In this document: piece after piece, positions 16,521 through 23,760 of the stretch
How positions within the stretch are numbered: the stretch's first letter is position 1
Layout of the letters: each line of letters starts with the position of its first letter
Assembly (NCBI GenBank): GCA_022616475.1
Contig: JAKEEP010000254.1
Location: 1-35,379 of the forward strand
Source of the DNA: Phycisphaerales bacterium
GTDB lineage: Bacteria > Planctomycetota > Phycisphaerae > Phycisphaerales > SM1A02
Direction: 5' to 3'
Length of the DNA: 35,379 nt
Notes under the pieces: model-generated
Databases searched by the model: none
The model's input: only the letters and a program-made list of their open reading frames with translations
What the model was told of the DNA's origin: nothing
Position numbers and translations under genes: made by a program

Positions 16521-17160
16521 GAGCCTTCTCCATTTTGCCTTGGTCTTTGATGCCCGAGCCGCGCAGGTCGCGCAACAACCACGCCCGCGCGAACGCCCAG
16601 GCGCGATCGACGCTTCGCGGGGAGATGCCCGCCACCTCGGCGGTCTGGTCAACGCTCATCCCGGCGAAGAAGCGGAGCTTGACGACCTCCGCCGCTTGCG
16701 GCTCGACCGCCGCCAGCCGGTTCAGCGATTCGTCAAGGGCGACCAACGCCCCCCAGTCCTGTGAGAGGGTCAGGTCGTCCAGACGGGTCAGGCAGCGCGT
16801 CCAGTCGCGCCCCCGTTTGATTGCCGAGTGGCGCCGCGCATGATCGACGAGAATTCTGCGCATCGCCTCCGCGGCGGCGCCAAAAAAATAAGTTCGAGAC
16901 CCCCACGCGCTCCCTTCATGCTTGCTCAAACGCAGATACGCCTCGTGAACCAGCGCCGTCGCTTGAAGGGTCAGGCCCGGCGACTCGGCGTTCAACTGGT
17001 GCTGGGCCAGGGCCCGCAGCTCGTTGTAGATCAACGGGAACCAGTTCCGTGCCGCGGAGACCTCGCCGCCGTCCTGCGGCGCGGAGGCTTCGCCGCCGTG
17101 CGAATCCTGTTGTGTTGACGCCGCTGAGACCTCCTCGAGTTGACAGGAATCAAGGCTCAC
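16510..17160 (-). CDS. ECF-family RNA polymerase sigma factor
   Basis: The frame is open to 17238 but begins with a Cys-rich stretch unlike the family. I take GTG 17160 as start (AGAGG a few bases upstream), giving 216 residues. Region sigma2 begins around WFPLIYNELRALAQHQLNAE and includes ATALVHEAYLRL and FFGAAAEAMRRILVDHARR. Region sigma4 is LNRLAAVEPQAAEVVKLRFF followed by the HTH stretch SVDQTAEVAGISPRSVDRAW. This matches the ECF-type sigma factors abundant in Planctomycetota and Acidobacteria that are co-encoded with protein kinases. It would direct transcription of a dedicated regulon, possibly under control of the adjacent kinase. The target promoters are not known, and there is no anti-sigma factor gene beside it. 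Confidence 0.88.
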   Translation of the reverse strand: MSLDSCQLEEVSAASTQQDSHGGEASAPQDGGEVSAARNWFPLIYNELRALAQHQLNAESPGLTLQATALVHEAYLRLSKHEGSAWGSRTYFFGAAAEAMRRILVDHARRHSAIKRGRDWTRCLTRLDDLTLSQDWGALVALDESLNRLAAVEPQAAEVVKLRFFAGMSVDQTAEVAGISPRSVDRAWAFARAWLLRDLRGSGIKDQGKMEKAHDS

Positions 17161-17558
17161 GACCAGACCTCTGGCGCCGCCACAAGCCGCACGCGATCCA
17201 CAACACTGCGGATTTCCTTCGCAGTGATCGAATAGCAACAGCTAGCCGACACCGGCAAAGCGAAGGTTCGTAGAACGCAGAAAGCGATCGTCATCATCAT
17301 CGCCGCGAATTCGACATTGTCCATAGCTGATCTTCTTACGACGGAGGCCTGCGCTCATCGTGGCGTAATGTCCACCCTTCGAGCGCCCGGAAAAGTCACA
17401 GATGTTGACGATTGCTCGGGTTAGTAGGGTGTTGTTCGTATCGGGCGCGCTCAACACCCTGTTGCGCACGGTCAGTGGAAGCCAAGGTCGCGCGGTTTGC
17501 CCTATCTTCGCGCAGGCGAAAAAGTTTCGATACGGGCCGGCGCCCGTGATCCCCTTGC
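17161..17558. other. Intergenic stretch with one perfect inverted repeat
   Basis: This stretch of about 400 bases lies upstream of the sigma factor gene and downstream of the antiporter gene, both on the minus strand. It contains no convincing gene; a 75-codon frame at 17242-17469 (minus) has no family resemblance and an odd DDDDDD run. The one structure seen is a 9-base perfect inverted repeat, AGGGTGTTG at 17426-17434 with CAACACCCT at 17452-17460, around a 17-base loop and without a T-run. It may be a weak terminator for the antiporter gene or an operator for the sigma factor. Confidence 0.4.
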
Positions 17559-19271
17559 TTAGCGCGGCCCGCCCAGCGTTCCGGCTTGGCGCGTTCTCAG
17601 CAGCGCGATGAACTCCGTGAAGCCGTTGACCTGCATGACGCCTTGGCGCACGTGTGCATCGAGGAACGTGCGCGAGATGTCGGCCAGAATCTCGAGCTGC
17701 GCTCCATTATCGTCGGCGGGCGTGAGAATGAGGAAGATCATCTGCGACGGTTCGCCGTCGGGTGCGGCAAACTCGATCCCCTGGCGCGAAATCCCCAGGC
17801 AAACCAGCGGCTTGTTCATTCCGTGCAGCCTCGCATGCGGAACGGCGACGCATAAACCGAGGCCGGTCGGCATCATGCGCTCGCGCTTCAGAACGGCGCC
17901 TTCGATCGCCTCTGCATTCAATCCGCTGATGCCCGACGCTGCCCGCGCTAATTCCCGAATGGCCTCTTCGCGCTCGATCGCCTGCAAGGGATTGATGAAC
18001 CCCTTTGGATGAAGGTAGTCGAGAAAGCGGCGCGGGGCGCGTCGCTGGAGCACCCACTGCATCGCTGTGCCGCTGATCATGGAGGTGGCGATGGCCATGA
18101 TGACCAGGGCGACGAACAATCGCTCGGTGATGACTCTGAACTCGAGCGCCAGCGTGCCCAGAATGATCTCCATGGCGCCTCGGGAATTCATGCCGAAGCC
18201 GATAGCCCACGATTCGCGCCATCCCATGCCCGCATGCCGGGCGCCCAGTCCGCAGCCAAGCACTTTGCTGACCATGGCGATGAACAGGACAACCAGGGTG
18301 ATATCCCAGTCGAAGAACGCCAGGAAGTTCAGTCGCAGGCCGATGCTGGCAAAGAACAGCGGAGCGAAGATGAAGGAGACGAATTGCTCGATGGTGGCGC
18401 GCGTGCGGTCGCGCAAGTGCGGTGAATCGCCCAAGGCGACGCCCACCATGAAAGAGCCGAAGACCGCATGGATGCCGATCGATTCGGTGAACGCCGCGCC
18501 AAATAGCGCCAAGGCCAGCGCAAATGCGAGTACCCCGCCCGGCCAGGATGTCTTGGCCTGTATCCATGGCAGAATCCAGTGGACGAGCCAGCGGCCGATC
18601 GTGAGCATGAACGCCACAAAAAAGATGGTCAGGCCGATTGTGCTGGTGATCAGCATGCCGCCGGTGTCATGCTGCATCAGGCCAAGGACGATGGCGAAGA
18701 TGAACCATCCGGTCAGATCGTCGAAGATCGCCGCCGCAATCACGATCATTCCCAGATCGCTTCGATAGAGATTCAGGTCCATCAGGGTCTTGGCGATGAC
18801 CGGCAACGCCGAGATGGACATGGCCGTCGCGAAAAACAGAGCGAAGATGTAGGGCTGAACCTCGGGACTGCGGCCCAGAAAATCGGGAGTCACCCAGGCT
18901 GCGGTCAGCCCGATTCCGAAGGGAACCAAGATGCCCGAGAGGCTCACCGCGACGGCAGCCCGGCCTTGGCGGAAGATCCTCGAAAGATCGACCTCCATTC
19001 CGGCTACGAGCAAGAACAAGACCACGGCCACCGTCGTTATCCCTTGCAGAACCACTTCCGGTCCGCCGCCCTTTGGAAACAGCCAATGTTCCAGCTCCGG
19101 CCAGACGGGCCTAAGCACCGTCGGGCCCAGAATGATCCCGGCTAGGAGTTCACCGATCACGGCCGGCTGATTGAACTTTCGGAAGACTTCACCCAGGATG
19201 CGCGCCAGCGCCAGCATGACTCCCAGAGACAACAGGACGACGGTGATTTCGTGGGCAGTCAGTGCGTGCAT
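17559..19271 (-). CDS. CPA2-family cation:proton antiporter fused to a PTS EIIA-type domain
   Basis: Encodes 570 residues from ATG 19271. Residues about 1-400 form a Na+/H+ exchanger-type membrane domain with around 12 hydrophobic segments. Family stretches include NQPAVIGELLAGIILGPTV near the N-terminus, LLVAGMEVDL, and the ion-binding-region helix FDDLTGWFIF with paired acidic residues. After a linker, residues about 425-565 form an EIIA domain of the fructose/nitrogen PTS type. Its phosphorylatable histidine is His479 in VAVPHARLHG, preceded by LKRERMMPTGLGLC. The fusion suggests that antiport is tuned by PTS phosphorylation. Whether K+ or Na+ is carried cannot be told. It is divergent from the secreted protein gene at 19313, with only 41 bases between start codons. 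Confidence 0.9.
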   Translation of the reverse strand: MHALTAHEITVVLLSLGVMLALARILGEVFRKFNQPAVIGELLAGIILGPTVLRPVWPELEHWLFPKGGGPEVVLQGITTVAVVLFLLVAGMEVDLSRIFRQGRAAVAVSLSGILVPFGIGLTAAWVTPDFLGRSPEVQPYIFALFFATAMSISALPVIAKTLMDLNLYRSDLGMIVIAAAIFDDLTGWFIFAIVLGLMQHDTGGMLITSTIGLTIFFVAFMLTIGRWLVHWILPWIQAKTSWPGGVLAFALALALFGAAFTESIGIHAVFGSFMVGVALGDSPHLRDRTRATIEQFVSFIFAPLFFASIGLRLNFLAFFDWDITLVVLFIAMVSKVLGCGLGARHAGMGWRESWAIGFGMNSRGAMEIILGTLALEFRVITERLFVALVIMAIATSMISGTAMQWVLQRRAPRRFLDYLHPKGFINPLQAIEREEAIRELARAASGISGLNAEAIEGAVLKRERMMPTGLGLCVAVPHARLHGMNKPLVCLGISRQGIEFAAPDGEPSQMIFLILTPADDNGAQLEILADISRTFLDAHVRQGVMQVNGFTEFIALLRTRQAGTLGGPR

Positions 19272-19312
19272 GATGCGGGCGATATCTTACGGTGCAAAGG
19301 GAATTTGACCGG

Positions 19313-22147
19313 ATGAAGCCGTGGCGATTCAAAACGTGGTGCGTTTTCGCGGCCGTTGCGGTCAGCGCGCCGGTGGGCCGCAGTGCGGCCAGCGAGCCGC
19401 GAAACTTCACAGGACCATTTCACGTTGCCGACGCGCTGAACTTCTACCTCGTGAATGCATCGGGCGGCGATTTCACGATTCGCTTGCAGTATCACGACAA
19501 GCAGCAGGCCACGATGGATCGGCCGATGCTGGTTCGCGTGTTCGATCCCGAGGAAGAGCTGATTCTGCGGCACGACGATCCGGGCGAGCGAGCCGAGGGC
19601 GAGCTACCGCCGCGCATGATCGAACTGCCGATTCAGGCGCGCGGCGCGGGGGTGTATCAGGTCATTGTCACGGCCATTGATGGGGGGCTGGATTTCACCA
19701 CAAGCCCAGCGCTGCCGTGGGGCATTCTCGGCTCACCGGAACTGGTCGGCGTCAACGATCAGTTCGACCGGTCATTTGTGTATCTGCCACCTAAGCTTCA
19801 GACGCTCTCGATCCAGTGCGACGGCGCTGTCGACCAATTGAAACTGAAGGACGAAACCGGCGTTTCGCAAATCGAATTGCGGGGACCGAATCAGATTGGT
19901 CAGGCCACGCTTCCGGACGATGGCGAGCACGTGTGGGAATTGTCGATCGAGTCGCAGGGTCGCCATTCGCTCAATTTCGGAGGCGCGCCGGTGATCCTCT
20001 GCCCCGATGCGCACACGGCGCGATCGATTCGCGGCAGCGTCGATGTGCTCGACGACGGCACGATCTGCTTTCATAAATTTCAAAGACGCGCGCATGAGAT
20101 TCTGAAGCGTTATCGCGCCTTCGATCCAGCCGCCTTTGCCGTTGAAGTTCCGAATCTGAATCAGTATCGAAATCAGTGGCTGGCCGAGCCGATGCGCAAT
20201 CAATATTTGCTTGGGCCGTACGGTGTGTACTCGTCGCTTCCAGCAACGCTGCACGAACAGAATCTTGATCCGACAAGTCCGTGGTTCGGAAGCACGTACG
20301 TGTGGCGGGGGCCCGATGGGCAGTCGCGCCGAGACCATCCATGGACTTGGTACAACAGGCTTGGGCTCAGTCATGTGGCCGAGCACATCACGGTCTTTGG
20401 CGCGGTGTACGCCATCGATGAGCCGTTCAATCCACTGTTCAAGAGCGCGGCGTTGCGCGATCGGATCATCATCGGCGCGCTCCAGGAGCTGATGATGCTG
20501 CAGGAGCATGAGGGGCCGCAAGCTCAGATTACTCATTACTACGGCGGTGAACGAGCATTCAGTTTCTCGCGCGACACACGAGTGTTTCCGTGGGTGATCG
20601 GCGATTGCCCCGCCGATGTGCGCGAGGTATGGACGGCGGGGCTGCGCCGGTATGTCGATCGGATGTCGATCAGCCAGGTTGCCGGAGTGGTGAACCAGTG
20701 GACGCCCATCATCGTCGGCTTTCAGAACTTCTTCGAAGGATCAAAGGACCCGACCTATTCGACGCTGGTCCAACGTCATTTGAGATGGCTGATGACGCGC
20801 AATTTCTGGGGCATGGGGCGGCGCGAGGCCGGGTATTTCGACGAATGCGAGGGGCCCGACGCGAGCTACAACGGCATCACGAATCACAATCTGGCATGGA
20901 TCTATGAGCGGACGCGCGATCCGGCTTTGCTGGAGGCGCTGCGCCGTTGCGTTGATTTGTTCAATCACACCGTTGCGCCCGAGCCCTCGGCGAGCCTGCT
21001 GGCCAAGCCCGCGTGGCTGGGTTCGTGCAGCTTCAACCACCGCATTCCCAAGGACTGGACGCAGACGCAGTCAGGCAGCGGGCTCGCGATGCTGTTCGAT
21101 GATTTTCCGGAAGCGGCGCCGCTGGCCGGCCGGGCCTGGTTGGCTTGGCCGACGCCGCGACACTCAGGTGAGCTCGCCAAGGCGAGAACAGACTTGGCCA
21201 ACATGCTGCGGTACCTGGACATGAACGCGTTCAGCGAGGCGAATAAACCGGCCGCAATTGCCGGGTCATCTGAACTGTTGTTTTCGCTCTGGGAGCACTA
21301 TGCCAGACCGTTCGAGGCGCACGACCTTCCAGTTGTGGCCGAGGATCGCTTCACGCGCAACTTCGGGGATGAGTTCTTCTGCGTGCGCCGGCCAAACTAC
21401 TACGCGTTCATCTACGCCGGGCGCACGATGAGCCCTTGGTTGAACGTTCGGCGGCCGAAGGACCCGCATCGCCAGCACCCGCGCAACGGCGGCGGCCTGT
21501 GCATGTTCTGGTCGCCGAGTTTTGGCTCATCGATTCTCAGCAAGAACTGGTCGGCGTACGCGGCGCACACGATCATCGCGGAGAATGCCCTCGGGGGCGG
21601 GGGTGGTTCCGGGGGTGGTTCCGGGGGCGCGGATTGGGAGGATTACTGGTCGATTCAGAGCGCGTTCGATCAGGATCGCTCCGAAGCCACGATTGGCGGT
21701 AGCCTTCGCGATCAGCCGATAGGCTTTGAGCGCAAATATCGGTTCATGGAAGATCACGTTGAGTGCGATTTGACGCTACGCGCTACGGCGGGAGCGAATT
21801 TCAGCGCGATGTGGGAGTGCTTTCCATATCCATTAGATAAGCCGCAGAGGATGAGCGTGACGTTGCTTGATGGGCGCGGCCGGCCGGTGCAGGACCAACC
21901 GGCCACGGCGGTCAAGTTTCAGACGGGGGCCGACGAGGTTCACTTGATCGTGTTCTCCAAGCCGCGTCGCTGCCAGGTTGGGGTTGACAAGAGCGTCGAT
22001 GATCTGAACGAGAAGCATGAATACGGGCGGGTCCTCGCGGAACTGCCGGCCACATGGCAGGAAGGCCAGAGCCACACGGTTCGCTGGTCGATGATGGCCG
22101 TGCCGGCTCGTCGTGTGCCGCAGGCCATTCGCGACGCCTTTCGTTGA
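19313..22147 (+). CDS. Large secreted protein, possibly a polysaccharide lyase-like enzyme
   Basis: From ATG 19313 the product has 944 residues (a GTG at 19292 is possible), beginning with a signal peptide (MKPWRFKTWCVFAAVAVSAP). Residues about 30-250 look beta-rich. The middle (about 260-680) is mainly helical with Trp/Tyr/His-rich stretches such as EAGYFDECEGPDASYNG and NHNLAWIYERT, suggestive of an (alpha/alpha) toroid. The C-terminal third is beta-rich again (FAFIYAGR-like strands, NPRNGGGLCMFWSP region). This toroid plus beta-sandwich plan is that of heparinase II/III- and alginate-lyase-like proteins, but I do not recognise a specific family or assign catalytic residues. A Gly/Ser linker (GGGGGSGGGSGG, about residues 762-773) interrupts the C-terminal part. 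Export and a role in polysaccharide breakdown are inference. Confidence 0.75.
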   Translation: MKPWRFKTWCVFAAVAVSAPVGRSAASEPRNFTGPFHVADALNFYLVNASGGDFTIRLQYHDKQQATMDRPMLVRVFDPEEELILRHDDPGERAEGELPPRMIELPIQARGAGVYQVIVTAIDGGLDFTTSPALPWGILGSPELVGVNDQFDRSFVYLPPKLQTLSIQCDGAVDQLKLKDETGVSQIELRGPNQIGQATLPDDGEHVWELSIESQGRHSLNFGGAPVILCPDAHTARSIRGSVDVLDDGTICFHKFQRRAHEILKRYRAFDPAAFAVEVPNLNQYRNQWLAEPMRNQYLLGPYGVYSSLPATLHEQNLDPTSPWFGSTYVWRGPDGQSRRDHPWTWYNRLGLSHVAEHITVFGAVYAIDEPFNPLFKSAALRDRIIIGALQELMMLQEHEGPQAQITHYYGGERAFSFSRDTRVFPWVIGDCPADVREVWTAGLRRYVDRMSISQVAGVVNQWTPIIVGFQNFFEGSKDPTYSTLVQRHLRWLMTRNFWGMGRREAGYFDECEGPDASYNGITNHNLAWIYERTRDPALLEALRRCVDLFNHTVAPEPSASLLAKPAWLGSCSFNHRIPKDWTQTQSGSGLAMLFDDFPEAAPLAGRAWLAWPTPRHSGELAKARTDLANMLRYLDMNAFSEANKPAAIAGSSELLFSLWEHYARPFEAHDLPVVAEDRFTRNFGDEFFCVRRPNYYAFIYAGRTMSPWLNVRRPKDPHRQHPRNGGGLCMFWSPSFGSSILSKNWSAYAAHTIIAENALGGGGGSGGGSGGADWEDYWSIQSAFDQDRSEATIGGSLRDQPIGFERKYRFMEDHVECDLTLRATAGANFSAMWECFPYPLDKPQRMSVTLLDGRGRPVQDQPATAVKFQTGADEVHLIVFSKPRRCQVGVDKSVDDLNEKHEYGRVLAELPATWQEGQSHTVRWSMMAVPARRVPQAIRDAFR
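21596..21628 (+). repeat. Short tandem repeat encoding a Gly/Ser linker
   Basis: Two copies of the 12-base unit GGGGGTGGTTCC stand in tandem, flanked by further partial GGGGGC units. All are in frame and code for Gly-Gly-Gly-Ser repeats. Multiples of three keep the frame, so slippage would change linker length without breaking the protein. Confidence 0.75.
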
Positions 22148-22204
22148 GGCCCGCGACGGTTGTGTGTACAGTCGTACCGTTGAGTTTGCTCGGAGCCGCG
22201 TCCG

Positions 22205-23611
22205 GTGCCATTGGATATCAAGCAACTTCTGCAGAGCCACCAGGGTCGGAACTACGACCTGCATCGCGATCACATCAATCCGGTCTTTGCGCGCGTGCTG
22301 AAGACGATCGGCTTCGATCATGTATATGGCAAAGCACAGGGGCCATATCTGTGGGACAACCGGGGCAACAAGTATTTGGACTTCATGGGCGGCTGGGCCG
22401 TGCTCAGCATGGGGCGGAACCATCCTGCGATCAAGCAGGCGCTGATCGATTTTCTGAACGAGGATTATCCGAGCATCGTGGCGTTCGATGCGCCGCTGCT
22501 CTCGGGGCTGCTGGCGGCTGAGCTAAAAAAGAAAACAGCGAACCGGCTCGATTACGTGTTCTTCACCAACTCCGGCACCGAGGGCATCGAGGCGGCGATC
22601 AAGTTCGCCAAGTGCTCAACGGGCCGCCCGGCGATTCTGTTTGCCGAGAAGGCATTTCACGGACTATCGAGTGGATCGCTTTCGCTCAACGGCGAAGCGA
22701 GTTTTCGCAAGGGCTTTGAGCCGCTGTTGCCCGAATGCCGGATGATTCCCTTCAACGATCTGGCTGCGCTGGAGCAGGCGCTGTCGAAAAGGGATGTGGC
22801 GGCGTTCATCGTGGAGCCCATCCAGGGCAAGGGCGTGAACATCCCATCGCCGGGCTATCTGCGCGAAGCGGCCGCGCTCTGCCGCCGCCATGGTTCGCTC
22901 TTTGTCGTTGATGAGGTGCAAACCGGCGTCGGTCGCACCGGCAAGTTCCTGGCGATCGATCACGAGGGCGATGTCGACCCGGACATCATCGTGGTGTCGA
23001 AAGCGCTCTCTGGCGGTTATGTGCCGGTGGGGGCGGTGCTCACGCGCCGGAAAGTCTGGGAAAGTGTCTTCTCGTCGATGGACCGCGCCATCGTGCACTC
23101 CTCGACATTCCACCAGGGGAGCCTGGCGATGGTTACCGGCCTAGCTTCGCTCAAAGCGCTCGAAGAAGAGAACATGATGGAGAACGCCAATCGCATGGGC
23201 AAGCTGATCATCGACGGCATCAACGCGATGAAGCCGCGATTCGAATTGATCAGCGACGTGCGCGGGCGCGGGCTGATGATCGGCATCGAGTTCGGCCGGC
23301 CCAAATCGCTCAGTCTGCGAACGGCGTGGTCGCTCATTCACAAGATGAACGCCGATCTCTTTCCGCAGGCGGTAGTGATTCCGTTGATGGATGATCATCG
23401 CGTCATTACGCAGGTGGCCGGTCATCACATTGATGTGGTCAAGCTCACGCCGCCGCTGAACATCACCCAAGAGGATGTTCGCTGGTTCCTGACCGCGTTT
23501 GAGGATGTAATGCGAAAGCTGCACCAGTTCCCCGGACCAATCTGGGAAGTGATGAAGAAGCTCGGCAAGCATGCGGTGACCAAGCGGCCGCGCGAAGCGG
23601 TAGAGGCGTGA
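22205..23611 (+). CDS. Class III (PLP-dependent) aminotransferase
   Basis: Encodes 468 residues from GTG 22205, with GGAG about 9 bases upstream. This is a fold-type I, class III (ornithine/GABA transaminase-like) enzyme. NSGTEGIEAAIKFAK (about 122-136) binds the cofactor phosphate, VVDEVQTG carries the pyridine-contacting Asp236, and Lys266 in VVSKALSGGYVP would form the Schiff base. All catalytic residues are present. The substrate is unknown; ornithine, diamines or other omega-amino compounds are usual. From memory, the local style (SPGYLREAAALCRRHGSLFV, RAIVHSSTFHQGSLAM) recalls the aminotransferases annotated HpnO in hopanoid side-chain synthesis, and the next gene is an MMPL transporter. 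That link is tentative. It starts 57 bases after the secreted protein gene. Confidence 0.88.
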   Translation: MPLDIKQLLQSHQGRNYDLHRDHINPVFARVLKTIGFDHVYGKAQGPYLWDNRGNKYLDFMGGWAVLSMGRNHPAIKQALIDFLNEDYPSIVAFDAPLLSGLLAAELKKKTANRLDYVFFTNSGTEGIEAAIKFAKCSTGRPAILFAEKAFHGLSSGSLSLNGEASFRKGFEPLLPECRMIPFNDLAALEQALSKRDVAAFIVEPIQGKGVNIPSPGYLREAAALCRRHGSLFVVDEVQTGVGRTGKFLAIDHEGDVDPDIIVVSKALSGGYVPVGAVLTRRKVWESVFSSMDRAIVHSSTFHQGSLAMVTGLASLKALEEENMMENANRMGKLIIDGINAMKPRFELISDVRGRGLMIGIEFGRPKSLSLRTAWSLIHKMNADLFPQAVVIPLMDDHRVITQVAGHHIDVVKLTPPLNITQEDVRWFLTAFEDVMRKLHQFPGPIWEVMKKLGKHAVTKRPREAVEA

Positions 23612-23644
23612 TGCTTGATCTTCATCCCAAGAAGGAAGTGAGTT

Positions 23645-23729
23645 AAGGGTGCCATGGGCAAGCGATAGCTTGCCCGTGGAGTTGGATGCTCCAGTACGGG
23701 CAACCTTGACGGTTGCCCATGCCACCCTT
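23645..23729. repeat. Cloverleaf-shaped palindromic repeat
   Basis: An 85-base element with four stems. The outer stem pairs AAGGGTGCCATG (23645-23656) with CATGCCACCCTT (23718-23729), with one mismatch. Inside are three hairpins: GGGCAAGC-gata-GCTTGCCC (23656-23675), TGGAG-7 bases-CTCCA (23677-23693), and GGGCAACC-ttgac-GGTTGCCC (23698-23718). The inner stems are perfect. It fills the gap between the aminotransferase and MMPL genes, and no T-run follows. The form is that of a REP- or MITE-like mobile palindrome rather than a simple terminator. Confidence 0.8.
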
Positions 23730-23754
23730 GAGTCACTCGGCTCAAACGTTCAGC

Positions 23755-23760
23755 TACGAT
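23755..23760 (+). promoter_or_regulatory. Candidate -10 element (TACGAT) for the MMPL gene
   Basis: TACGAT ends 7 bases before the in-frame ATG at 23768 and overlaps the ATG at 23759. If it works as a -10 element the transcript would start at about the 23768 ATG and be leaderless, favouring that start. The hexamer follows the TAnnnT pattern seen before lpd and paaY in this window. Confidence 0.3.

Noticed and set aside
17242-17469. Minus-strand 75-codon frame before the sigma factor gene
   Set aside because: No family resemblance, an Asp homopolymer and no Shine-Dalgarno. Treated as intergenic sequence.
23645-23729. Cloverleaf element as a tRNA gene
   Set aside because: It has four stems, but the stem lengths are wrong and no T-loop GTTCGA or acceptor pattern is present.
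23645-23729. Cloverleaf element as an intrinsic terminator
   Set aside because: No T-run follows the hairpins on either strand.
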